Below, one piece after another: positions 1 through 10,909 of a stretch of 64,000 nucleotides of DNA. The notes beneath the pieces are model-generated. The model worked only from the letters and a program-made list of their open reading frames with translations, did no database searches and was not told the DNA's origin. How positions within the stretch are numbered: the stretch's first letter is position 1; each line of letters begins with the position of its first letter. The stretch is from Flaccisagitta enflata (taxonomy: Eukaryota; Chaetognatha; Sagittoidea; Aphragmophora), in NCBI GenBank assembly GCA_965153355.1, contig OZ231128.1, forward strand, positions 40,114,001-40,178,000. Reading direction: 5' to 3'. A program made the position numbers and the translations under genes.

Positions 1-455
1 ATTACTACTACGAGCAGCGCCAATGGAACGCCAACAGCCGCCGCCTGCAAACACCGACGACGACCGCGCGCAAACACCGCCAACAATTGCTCACCTCTAA
101 GCTCACATTCCCCCAGCAAAGGGAACGCCTTCTCACAGCCGGAGTTGTTTATCGATTTTTCCTGTCCATCTCTCTCTCTCTCTCTCTCCTCTCACGCGCG
201 TGCGTAGGTGCGTGGCTGTGTGTGTTTGTGATCGTCTGTGTGCGCGCACGTGCGTTATTCACGTGGCTTCCGCATATACCCGCATATACCCGGATAAAGG
301 TAGGCTTAAGAAAGTGATGATGGTGCTTTCCAGCCTTTACCATGTGAATCTCATGTTCGGGATGACATTTGCCTGTGGCAGTCTGGCAGATTGTCTCTAA
401 ATTGTTGGAGAAAATCCTAACAAGCCTGATTGGAATATAGACGCGGTAAACATGA
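1..455. other. Unassigned non-coding sequence
   Basis: I see no gene here. There is a short CT run near 168-188 and GT-rich sequence near 215-250. Short frames in this stretch have no splice context or recognisable motif. Confidence 0.5.
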
Positions 456-638
456 TTTTTAGTCGCGCGCTATGTCCATTGGTTGGTTGGTCGGTCCGAT
501 GGTCACACTTTGCTTTTTCGGCATTTACGGCATTTACTGCTCCTCCTTAAACGCTTGGTTAACCTCTTTTATCATTGTCCCTGCCCACCTGCACATGACT
601 TAGGTCAGCCGTGTATACGCGTGGATACAGTCTTGTTT
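456..638 (+). mobile_element. Family A element, diverged copy
   Basis: The copy begins with a T-run followed by AGTCGCGCGC, then a GGTT/GGTC tract, the phrase GGTCACACTTTGC, a CTGCTCCT block, the phrase CCTGCCCACCTGCAC, and a worn end GTGGATACAGTCTTGTTTT. The order of blocks matches better preserved copies at 27496-27699 and 54790-54930. The hairpin right arm is lost. Confidence 0.6.
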
Positions 639-1265
639 TACTTCAAAACAAAAGTACTTATATGCGCATGTAAAAGACATGAACAATTATAAGATTAAAT
701 TGCTTCCGAGATCTCATAATCTACTGAGAGGACTGCATCGTTGGCGGTAAAGTGCATCGTTTGTATTCTCAGCCTAACATTGGCTATTCCCACGCTCTTT
801 GTGTCTCATGTCAACACGCTATTGGCAAATGGCAAATGGAAAATCGAAAACTTGCTTTTACCATTTCCGACTTCTATTCCCTTTCTTGTAAAAAACGTTG
901 ATGCCAAAATTTGAGTAATACTTTTTCCCCTTCCGGAAAATCTCTCTCCCTCTCTCCCTCTCTCCCTCTCTCTCTCTCTTATTTGCAAGAAGACTTGTGC
1001 TGTAAAGACTGCCTACTAAAGTGCATGTCATCACGGTTACTCATATGCGGTCCCTCATGCACGTTAGAGGCCGATGTTGCTTTGCCTTACTCTCTCAGAA
1101 CACAACCAACTCTTAAAACCCCACCAACCAATACGTACATCCGTATTGATCCACCGCATACCATCTCCGTCATCCAACATATAATTATCGTACCCCCTCC
1201 GCCATACCAATACGCTCAACTACCCCCCAGACTGCCACCATCATCGCCATCCACGCATCCACTTT
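639..1265. other. Unassigned non-coding sequence
   Basis: No gene recognised. A CT-rich run lies at about 940-980. A 122-codon frame across this region is largely CT repeat and low-complexity Pro/Thr and has no splice signals. Confidence 0.45.
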
Positions 1266-1513
1266 GGGCGTGTTTCTAGTGAAGATGAAAAACGCGTTTG
1301 TTCCTGTGAAACCCGTTTACAGCATGAACACATATAAAAATTTCACATGTCCCACGAAAGAGTAAGCGAAGTGAGTGAGCGAGCCTGTCTATGGAGCGAG
1401 CAAGCAAAGCAAGCAAAGATCTGCGAAGTGAGTGAGCGGTGCGAGCGAACGAACATAGCAAACGACCGAGTGGCCTGTTAAAAACGCGATTGTCTCCAAT
1501 TAGAAACGCGCCC
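1266..1513. mobile_element. Small inverted-repeat element, GGGCG-ended
   Basis: The ends are imperfect inverted repeats: GGGCGTGTTTCTAGTGAA on the left and, on the opposite strand, GGGCGCGTTTCTAATTGG on the right. A diverged copy in opposite orientation lies at 29685-29965, so this is a dispersed family. The interior has repeated GAGTGAGCGAGC-like words and no transposase frame, so it is non-autonomous. The superfamily is not clear because no convincing target duplication is visible. Confidence 0.65.
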
Positions 1514-1738
1514 TTATCCTCGTGGCAGATTCCTGCCTTTAGCAACTTTCCAATATATTCTGTCTCTATTCTCATTTTTCTTCTCTTTTAGTCCAGAGGG
1601 ATTTCAAATTCTGACATCATATTTTTTTTCATGAAAAAAACTTAAAAAGTCTCAAACGATGCTGTATTTTTTTCTTCTTCCAACCTAATCGCAATATATC
1701 TTTTTCTTTCTTCTCTCCATCTGCCCGTCTATCTGTAT

Positions 1739-1803
<65 letters not shown>

Positions 1804-2182
1804 CCCGAATGTGTTGCAAATTTTCTATCTATCATGGTTTGAATAAAAGTCCATTTGATGGAAACCCAAGACCAAAAATTACACAAAGCGAACTTAAAAG
1901 AATTGAGAACACATGCCAATGATAGTTACCCGAGGATAAGCGAAAATGGATACACTCTAGTCCTAATCAAGTATGGGTAGGTAGGGGAAAGGAAACTACT
2001 TGTTTTATTTAGCACACAAACGGGCATGGATGCATTTCTTTAACATATTCGCTTACCGTTGGGCAAGGGCAGCACTTCTGTACTGCAAAACTACAGTGCA
2101 ACAATTGGTTTTCATTGCATGGCTACTCCTAGAAAACTGTGAAGTAGTGGAGGCTCCATACAAGTTTGCCATGTATAAGATA
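1514..2182. other. Non-coding with CT microsatellite
   Basis: A (CT)n run spans about 1742-1800. The rest is AT-rich and unassigned. Confidence 0.5.

Positions 2183-2183
<1 letters not shown>

Positions 2184-2262
<79 letters not shown>
2184..2262 (+). repeat. (CAA)n microsatellite
   Basis: About 26 uninterrupted trinucleotide units are visible. A frame of 99 codons over it is mostly polyglutamine and is not supported as a gene. Confidence 0.95.
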
Positions 2263-2263
<1 letters not shown>

Positions 2264-2391
2264 CCTCTTTCACAACGAAATCAACATAGACGAACGTAGA
2301 ATTGAGCTGCCGGCACTCAATACAAATGGAGAAAGAGCAAGATAAGCCTCTTTCCTCGTGAATAAATGGTCAGCGACAGTATACCTACTTT

Positions 2392-2397
<6 letters not shown>

Positions 2398-2439
<42 letters not shown>
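2398..2439 (+). repeat. (CT)n microsatellite
   Basis: Uninterrupted CT dinucleotides, about 20 units. Confidence 0.95.
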
Positions 2440-2442
<3 letters not shown>

Positions 2443-2686
2443 GTTGCCAATGCAATGTACTCTCTCTTTCTAGTTTATCGGATTCTCAACTTGCAAAATA
2501 AGACGCGCGTGAGGCAAAACAGAGCCGAGGAAAGTGATATGAAAGTCGGCGATGGAAACACAAATAAAAACACCGACTTTGATTAAAACAACAGCAACAA
2601 CAACATTCGCGATGGCGACACTAGGAATATGGCAATGATCGGGAATAACAAAAAATGCCAGGACAACAGATAATATATCAAAAAGA

Positions 2687-2729
2687 GGAACAACAATAAA
2701 AAAGACAACAACAAAAACAACAACAACAA

Positions 2730-2815
<86 letters not shown>
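2687..2815 (+). repeat. (ACA)n microsatellite upstream of exon 1
   Basis: A (ACA)n tract with A-rich interruptions ends about 70 bases before the ATG at 2887. It may lie in a promoter or 5' UTR; nothing in the sequence decides this. Confidence 0.9.
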
Positions 2816-2816
<1 letters not shown>

Positions 2817-2886
2817 AAACGACAGTAAAAAAAAACGACAGCAACAACAAAGATAACGACAACACCAATGACAACATTTTGAAAAG

Positions 2887-3942
2887 ATGAAGTTGGATTT
2901 ACCCGCCGTTGAATACCGAAGCCGATGTTGTTTCTTTTCTATGGCCGGATCGGATTTTCCATCAACTCGACGACGTTCGCGTCCCTCCACACAACAATTT
3001 CGGATACGCGGCGATATCCAAAAATGCGGCGATTTACATGGCAACGGCGATTTCCATAAGAATGGCGAATTTTGCGAAAGAGGCAATTCGCCTTTCAACA
3101 GCCAAAAAATGTCCTTAGAAACAAAGGGATATGACGTTGATAGCCACCTACGTGTAGCTGCCAACGAAAAATTCCATGGAAAACTGCATCTCCGCAATAA
3201 AAATGGATATTTCAATCTCGAAAGTCGCGAGGAGAAAAAATATCGTCGACGTGCTTCCATTTCTAGCCCAAACAAATCGTCCAGATTACGGCACTGCGAT
3301 TTGCCCATTTCTTCTTATAAGAAAGACAAAAACGATGCAGATAATCCGTTTCGCTATTTGCCGATTATAAAGAAGGGTGGTGGCAATACAGATACTAATC
3401 CTCCGGTTACGGCCAGGTTTAAGCATCGCTTCTGTCTTAATGACTGTTTCTCCAAGCCGCGATATCTGACTAAGTTAAAGAACGATAACTCGATTTCGGC
3501 TTCTCGGCGTTCTTACACTCTTATTGACGAGAAATCACAAAAATACCTTTCCACTATTATTCGCGCTTTACAACAAAAACGAAATAATAAATTACGCCGC
3601 TTTTCGTTACCTCGTACAAAACTATTGATATTCGCTCATTCAACACGGAGTTCATTGGCTAAGAAACGGTCGACCGTTGAAGCCTGTCTTGTGAGTAGAA
3701 TGTCATCTCGCACAAAAGCTTTAAAGGTCCAACAATGGACAAAACTAGACGCAAATCGGGTGGCACCATCACCAGTGGACGCATTGCAGTTGAAAGCAAT
3801 TCCGTTAAACGCGTTTTCGTTAAATGCGATTTATGTGAACCCACGTTTGCGGCATTCCGAGTGTCTGCTTTGTGAGTTTCATCCGAATTCATATGTGATG
3901 TTATCGCCGTCACTTTCGTGTCAACAGACAAAGGAGAAAAGG

Positions 3943-4025
<83 letters not shown>

Positions 4026-5296
4026 CCATACCGGAAACTCCCTCACTTCCTCGACACTTCGTAAGCTTCCTGCGTCGTGTTCACTCGTGCGTAACTCGTC
4101 GTCTCTTAGCTTATCTTTGCCATCCCGGGCTCAACCATCTTGTTTCTTTCTACCCTCATCTTGCGATAGGCACCCTTCTCTTTCGTTACCATCTGCTGTC
4201 CCCGAACTACCCTCTCCAGTTCGACCCGTTTCTTTACTGCCTTCTCGTTGGTTTAATTCTCTGCCATTAGCTTCCCAAAGTTGTTGTCCTCATCATTCTG
4301 CGCCACAACGTTTTCGTTCCTTTCCTCCTTTTCAGTCAGCTGTTACCTCACCACATCTTTCTCCATGTCATTCATTCTTTACTTTGTCTTCTTCTTCTTC
4401 TTTTCTGTCGACTGTTTCCCTACCATCTTCCTCTCTCTTTCATTCATTCTTTCCTTCATCCTCTCCATTAGGTCAAATGGATATTTGGTTCAGTCAATCC
4501 TTTTCTTTCCTCCCCCGTCCCTCTCCCTATGGCGCTGATCAAATGGTCGTCTCATCCATCCTTGCTTGTTCTGCTACGACTGCTTGTTCCGTTACCTCAC
4601 CTAGTTCTGCTCCTACTCATCATGTAACGGATACTCCGAGTCATTTTCTGCCTTTTGATGAAAACCTGTTTCTAATGGATACAATTTCTTTCGCATCTCC
4701 TTCGTCTTTACTCTCACGGACTCGTACTTCTGCCTCAAACAAAAACGCGGAATTCTCTAGACCGAATCCTCGCCTTACAGGTCCAACTGCCTCAACTCCT
4801 TCGCCGCCATCTAGCGTCAAAAATCGTTTCTCTGCTTCTACCAGCAGTTTAGCTTCTTCTTCTTCTTCTTCTTCTTCTTCTTCTTCTTCTTCTTCTTCTT
4901 CTTCTTCTTCTTGTTCTTGTTCTTGTTCTTCTTCTTCTTCTTCTTCTCCAATATCAAAACCCATCTCTTCCCTCTCTCCCCCACGTTCCTCCTCTGCCCT
5001 TTCTTATCATTCTTCGTCTTCCTCCCCTTCTCCTCCATTACCTTACTCTCCATTCGGCGCCCAAAGCGTTGTATCAACTCATCGTCCTTGCCGTCGTGGC
5101 TTCAGTAGTCAATCGCGTGGATTTCGTCCGATGGGATTTTTGTCGTTGATTTGGCTTTTGTTGCTTCACGTTGCCATCCTCAAAGATTTCGCCTCATTTT
5201 CCGTCGACGGCGAAAAAAGACACGAAAGACAACAACAAGCGCAAATGCTGCCAGGCGCCGCCGCAATGGAAGTCATCAAGACCATGGTACCGACAG
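2887..5296 (+). CDS. Exon 1: long Ser/Asn-rich ORF ending in a hydrophobic leader
   Basis: An open frame runs unbroken for 803 codons to a good splice donor (CCGACAG|GTATGG) that leaves phase 1. It holds about 350 non-repetitive codons, a poly-Asn tract (residues about 354-381), a Ser/Pro/Thr-rich middle, a poly-Ser tract (about 656-675) and a hydrophobic segment MGFLSLIWLLLLHVAIL from residue 749 (ATG at 5131), followed by polar sequence. The ATG at 2887 has A at -3. The ATG at 5131 has a weaker context but would give a classical signal peptide. Phase 1 after a signal peptide is the usual arrangement in Ig-superfamily genes, and the donor base G joins AA TGC at 18194 to give Glu-Cys. Either the long ORF is translated, placing the hydrophobic segment internally, or only the last 55 codons are coding and the rest is 5' UTR that happens to be open. 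Apparent coding past 5296 is intron read-through into GA repeats. No family is recognised for the N-terminal part. Confidence 0.55.
3943..4025 (+). repeat. In-frame (AAC)n tract
   Basis: About 27 AAC units encode poly-Asn in the exon 1 frame. The array length is a multiple of three, so length changes would not break the frame. Confidence 0.9.
4853..4932 (+). repeat. In-frame (TTC)n/(TTG TTC)n tract
   Basis: TTC trinucleotides followed by TTGTTC units encode poly-Ser with a few Cys in the exon 1 frame (read as TCT and TGT). Confidence 0.9.
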
Positions 5297-5315
5297 GTAT
5301 GGAGTGTATTGGCAG

Positions 5316-5433
<118 letters not shown>

Positions 5434-5667
5434 TACTGACACAAAGGCAGACAGACACAAAGGCAGACAGACACACTGTCTCAGAGACAGACAGACAGAG
5501 ACAAAAAGACACTAACGGGAAGTCACGAAAAATGAAATACATGGGCACACTGGAAGATAGGCTATGGAGGGGATACAGGACAGCCAGTCAGACAGAATGA
5601 TAGAAAGGCAGAGAGGCAGATGCCTCAAACTTGTCAATGAAGTAATGACAAAAGATGAAAGTAAATC

Positions 5668-5977
5668 AACAAGGCCAAGTTAAGGCAAATAAGTGCGCCT
5701 CGCTTGATTAAGAATTTGTGAATGAAAGTTTTGAATGAAGGGATGAATGAATGAATGAATGAATGGATGAAAAAAAATGAATGAATGAATGAATGAATGA
5801 ATGAATGAATGAATGAATGAAAATGAACGTGGTAGTGCATGAAGGTGATAGGAATGAAGAAATACGCCAGAATCAGCCGTATTGCATATTTCAAACGTTT
5901 GCGTTACCAACCGACCAACCAACCGACCGACAAACAGACATAACCTCTTATAGATGTGCGAGGACGCACCCAAAAAA
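5668..5977 (-). mobile_element. Family A element, GTGCG subfamily
   Basis: Read on the minus strand: T-run, hairpin GTGCGTCCTCGCAC, CTATAAGAGG, GTCTGTTTGTC and GGTT tract, a (TTCA)n array, then GCGAGGCGCACTTATT and a 3' end GGCCTTGTT. The block order and TTCA array match the copy at 32267-32546, which shows the array travels with this subfamily. Confidence 0.85.
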
Positions 5978-6013
5978 CAGATCGGTATCAAAACTAAGGT
6001 AAGAAAGACAAAA

Positions 6014-6152
6014 AACAAGGCCGGACACACGGCAGGACAGTCGCGGATGGTTGGGCAGGAGCGGAAATGCAAAAATCACTCGCGATTCAGAAATGTTATG
6101 GACCGACCGACCGACGCGGTAAGGTGTAGAGTCGCGTGTCCGCGACTAAAAA
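6014..6152 (-). mobile_element. Family A element, AGTCGCG subfamily
   Basis: The + strand reads AACAAGGCCGGACACACGGC at one end and GAGTCGCGTGTCCGCGACT followed by an A-run at the other, with a CCGACCGACCGA tract between. The hairpin arms AGTCGCG/CGCGACT are intact. Confidence 0.85.
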
Positions 6153-6542
6153 GAGAAAACATCAACAGCCATACAACAAATTAACAATTAAACACGGCAG
6201 ACAAAGACAAACTAACGTGTAACCAGTGGGAAAAATGGAAACATAGACGCAAAAGCGGAAAAAGGGTAGAAACAGAAGTGAGAAGCGATGATAGAATATG
6301 ATGAATAGCCACGGGATAATGGATTTACAAGAACTCTCTCCCGGCGTTCCCTGAGTGGTGGGAGCGACATTAGTAACGCTGGCGGCGGTGGGTAAGCGGC
6401 GTCGACGGCAGAAGGAGCGGCAGAAGCGGCGTTAGTTCTCTAGAGGAATTACCCCTTTATCCACTTTCTGTTCTGTCTTTCTATCTGTTCTCACTTTTCT
6501 GTCTGTCCTTCAGCTTGCATTTTTATACTTTTCACCTGTCGT
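6153..6542. other. Unassigned non-coding sequence
   Basis: Nothing recognised. There is a short GGCGGCG-rich patch near 6380-6430. Confidence 0.5.
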
Positions 6543-7060
6543 TTTTTGGGCAGCGGCCTCGAAGGAGCCGATGACCTACGCATTCACACATTGGGGAAAT
6601 CCTTTTTGTCTTCCTTCTTCATACATCACCCCCTTATAAGACTTAAATCCTAGCCTCGAGGCTCAAATCCAAGCCTTGAGGCTCAAATTTTAGCCTTCAG
6701 GCTTGAATTCTAGCCCTGAAGCTCAAATACCAACCTTGAGGCTCAAATTCCAGCTGTAAGGCTTATTTTCATCGTTTAAATTCAGCCTGAGGGCTCAAAT
6801 CCAGGCCTTGTGATTCAGATCCCAGCCTTCAGGCTCAAATCTCAGGCTCCAGGCTCAAATCTAAGCCTCCAGGTCCAAAGCCCATCCTTTAAGCCCAAAT
6901 TCCAACTTCAATGCTCTAATGCAAGTGTCTATGCGCAAATCAAAGCCAAAGCCATAGGTCACTGGTTCCTATGAGGTTGCTGCCCCTCTCACTACCACAC
7001 TCTAGCATACATTGATATAGGGGCAACGGAAACTGCTGACAAACTGACGCTTTTGCGACC
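6543..7060 (+). mobile_element. Family B element, worn copy
   Basis: It starts TTTTTTGGGCAGCGGCCTC with a hairpin GGCCTCGAAGGAGCC and GATGACCTACGCATTCACAC. The centre is an array of 17-18 bp units of the form GCCTTGAGGCTCAAAT. The right end repeats the arms in inverse order and finishes CTGACGCTTTTGCGACC. There is no coding capacity. Confidence 0.8.
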
Positions 7061-7126
7061 ATTTTTTTTCTTTTTTCCTGTTCGCTTTCTTTTCGCCATC
7101 TATCAGTGTCTGTGTCTGTCAACCTA

Positions 7127-7128
<2 letters not shown>

Positions 7129-7192
<64 letters not shown>
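7129..7192 (+). repeat. (CT)n microsatellite
   Basis: About 32 uninterrupted CT units. Confidence 0.95.
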
Positions 7193-7194
<2 letters not shown>

Positions 7195-7304
7195 ACGCCG
7201 GTTCCGTCAAAAGTGGCTTGCCGCCAGCCACTTGTATTGATTGCCACTCTGGACTGACGAAGAAATGAGAAATTACACCGCGTATAATGACAGAAATTGT
7301 TTCA

Positions 7305-7475
7305 CAAGAGGTGACGCCGCGAAGAAATACCTGAAGGAAATTGAGGAGATGGGAGTGAGGGAGGGGGAGGTAGGGGCAGGGAGAAAACAAATGACGCCGT
7401 GAAGAAATACCTGAAGGAAATTGAGGAGATGGGAATGAGGGAGGGGGAGGGAGGGGGTAGGGAGAAAAAAAAAGA
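7305..7475 (+). repeat. Two tandem copies of an approximately 86-bp unit
   Basis: The words GAAGAAATACCTGAAGGAAA and TTGAGGAGATGGGA occur near 7320 and again near 7402, each followed by a GGGAGG-rich stretch. The copies differ by a few bases. Confidence 0.8.
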
Positions 7476-7971
7476 GGATCCTGATTGAAAGCAGGACATG
7501 CCATCCAGCTTGGAGAAAACGGTTATCCATAGGCCATACCGTACTTTGTGCTGTAAACCTGAAACGAAAAAGAGCTTAGCGAAAGGGGGATAACGTGCAG
7601 CGTAATGTTACTAATTTGTGAACTAGGTTGGTCACGGATAAGGGTCAAATTTCAAAAAATGATATACTCTAGTTTATTGCATGAATGTACAAAGGTTTTC
7701 CCACAAGGAGAGGTCTGAGTTTGAAGATTAAACCATGTCGACAGCACTATGGAGTTCCTATGGCAATGAGAAAATCCCCATGGTAACCCGATGGTGTTGC
7801 CGACAAGGTTTCTTGTTTGATTTCGCACCCCAACTTGTGAGAAATCCTTCTTTTATTGGATACATATGCAAAGGGCCAAAGTATACCAATATAGAAAATT
7901 TGACCAAATTTCGGACCACCCTATTGTGGACCGTCCCCCCCCCTCATGGGGGCCCCATGACTTGAAATTAG
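7476..7971. other. Unassigned non-coding sequence
   Basis: No gene recognised. A 76-codon frame at 7735-7965 has no splice context or motif. Confidence 0.45.
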
Positions 7972-7975
7972 TTAA

Positions 7976-10137
7976 GGCATGATCCAGGAAACGGCGGGCC
8001 AAGGAAATGCCCTGCTATGATAACAAATAATGTATCCTTAACCAATATTTTTTCAAGATAGTGTTTTTATAGGTCCCTAGAAACCAGGTACAACTTGAGA
8101 AACAACCACTTATCTTTGAGAGCAGCTTACTTGAAGCCTATATGGCCTAAAAGGGGCTAATTTGACCGATTCTTGTGGGTCACACTTATGTCCCATTGAT
8201 AATAACAAACGTAACAGGTATCAAAAAAATAAAAAACCTGAGTAAGAATGGGTTATTTTTCTTTGTTTTGGTTGTGGTTAAGAGTACCTAAAATCTCGTG
8301 TTGATAGGTTATCATTCACTGTGTCAAAATTGCAACTGCAACATTTTTTCGAGAAGTCCCAGTTTTTATTAATGTAATCAGAAAATTTGCTTTTGTTATC
8401 AAAAAAGTCACTTTGCCTTATCTTTTAACATTTTTTTTCTTTTGCATGTTTGATAAAGATATATGGGAGTATACATGCCAAATTTCATGTCCTCGTGTTC
8501 TCTAAGTCCGGAGATATATGTTTTTGAAAGCGCTATAAGAAATGTGTCCACACCCTGTCACACTTGTGTCACACTATGTTCCATAGTAGGTTGTGCAGAT
8601 ATGTGATACTTTAGTGGTTCTCCTGTGGTACCATCTAAAAGAGCATGAAATTCTGTGCCTACCTCTAAAATTTCAGGTTACTAGGTGAAGGCATTCTTGA
8701 TATATTGATATTGTTGTGAATTAGATCGGAACCTGCGAGAAATGTGTCCACACTAGAAATAACTGAAATCAGGCGTTTTTGATAATGTTAATGATTATAT
8801 TTCAAAGGAGTGTTAATTTTTTGTAACAGTAATTGAAACCTGATACAAAAAACTTGTGGGGGGAACAAATGAGCAGGTTGAGGGCCCCTTTGGTGCCTAT
8901 TCTGGGGCCTCAAAAAGCTCAAAATGGCCCAAAATAATCAAAATTTTAGCATTTTTGATAATCAAAATGGTCTAATTTCAAGGTAGTGCTAATTTTTTTA
9001 TTCAGTTACTGGAACCTGATACGGGCACACTATTTGGGAACAGAAGAGATGGTTGGGGGCCCATTACAGATACATTTAGGGGCTCAATAAGCTCAAAATG
9101 AACTAAAACGATGAAAAACAATCAAAATTCTGATACCATCATTAGTTGAGGCGGTTCATTTTCAAGATAGAGCTGAATTTTATGTCTAGTCACTATCACG
9201 TGACATAGGGAGGCTCTGAGGAGATGAAAATTAAGATTAATAACCTCCAGAAGACCCCTCCAAGGGTCTCAATGGGCTCAAATCAAACAAAAACAAGCAA
9301 AATCGTGACATTTGTTAGTTTAAGTTGTCAAATTTCATGAGATTGTTAAATCTTCTGTTCAGTTCCTGTCTCCTGATGTTAAATGGAAACAAAAGCATGG
9401 TAACCCATGCAGGGGCTCTAAAAGCTAAGAATGGCTCAAATTACCCCAAATCTTTGATACTTTGGTAATTCAAAACAATACAGCTTTAGGGGAGTACTGA
9501 ATTTTCAATTAAGTTAATGTCACCTAATACTAGGAAATTATAAGGGAAAGTCGCACTTTGTTAAAATTGATCTGATATATCTCAAAAATGCTTCGATTAA
9601 AATTGTTAACCGGCTATCTTGGCTTTTTGAGCCACATTGATTGGCCCTTTAAGGTCCCTAAACCTTGATTTTATATTTTGAATAGTTATCCCGCACCAGG
9701 TTAAAATAAATAAACAATATTTCTTTAGCATTTGTTTCTGTTAGAATTATACAAACATCTTAAACATCAATTAAATACTTATTTTGAGCTATTATGAGCC
9801 TTTTTGGCACATTACACAAGGTTTTAATGGCCTATTAACCCTCATGATTGTCATTAATAAGTTTCTTAACATCATGCTACTCTAATTAATAGAAATACTC
9901 AAAACTACTTTAAGTCAATGAGAGAAAATAGCAAAATTATAAAAAAACTGAGAATTTTTTATTTTTTCATCTCAACCTAATTTGCATAAAAATTGAGAAC
10001 TGCTAATGAAATCCAAGTATAGATTTATAAGTAATGATATATTAGTTTCAAAATAATGTATAGTTTTATTAGATTTTTATAATTCTAAAATTGCCTAATT
10101 TTCACCCATCCCCGCCCGCAGAATCGTGAATCATGCC
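7976..10137. mobile_element. TTAA-flanked inverted-repeat element (piggyBac-like ends)
   Basis: TTAA at 7972-7975 precedes GGCATGATCCA. The reverse complement, TGAATCATGCC, precedes TTAA at 10138-10141. Exact TTAA duplication is the known signature of piggyBac transposition. The TIR is only about 11-15 bp. The 2.16-kb interior has no transposase frame. It contains diverged internal repeats of about 190 bp (GAACCTGATAC, GGGGCTCAA and AGCTCAAAATG words recur near 8840-8940, 9000-9100 and 9230-9290), so it looks non-autonomous. Confidence 0.6.
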
Positions 10138-10141
10138 TTAA

Positions 10142-10905
10142 CTTGTGTTACATGAGTTCCGAAGGCGCATAAGACACATGTGAACAGCCTTCGTTCAGAA
10201 AGATGACCGGTAGCTTGAGCTGGGAAAAAGTATGCCCAATTGTATATTCTTCGTTTGTGTATTCCACAGGCCTCTGTTTCCTAAAGGCCTGGTGCCAAAT
10301 AAGGAGATAAAGGCTAAGGAATAGTGTGGAAAGAATTAGGATTATATGAAGGAATTAGAGGAGGAGAAAAGGAGGGGGAGGAGGAGGAAGAAGAGGAAAA
10401 GGAGGAAAAGGAGGACAGGAAATTCGTTGTTGAGACGAAACACGGGGATGTTAAATCGTGCCAGTGCGAGTAGAAAGAGTAAAATCGAGTCTATGGCCGC
10501 AGTTTAAGCCAATGGGCTGAGGAGGATTGTTATCCAAGATTTAATGAGCGCCGCTGTTCAGGCGGAAAAGCCGTTTGTACACAAAGCCTTCACGAACCCT
10601 TTCACTTATATGCAGAACCTAACATGTGAAATCTACATTCACGTACCAGGTACGCTGCGCTCATACTGTTACACATTTACACGTCAAATTTGTAATTAAA
10701 CATGTTCACAAATATTCAAATGCAAATGCGTGGAACAATTGCTTTTATCACATGCTGCCTGGAGAGAGTCTCATGTGCACATGCGACCCATGCGTGCACA
10801 TGCGTCCCATTTGGGCATATGCGACCCGACCCATTCAAGCACATGCGACCCATACGTGTTCATCCATAGATAGTCTCTGTGACACTGTGATTTATGTATG
10901 TTAAC
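10142..10905. other. Unassigned non-coding sequence
   Basis: A purine-rich GGAGGA patch lies near 10350-10425 and short CACATGCGACCC repeats near 10775-10855. No gene is seen. Confidence 0.5.
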
Positions 10906-10909
10906 CCCA

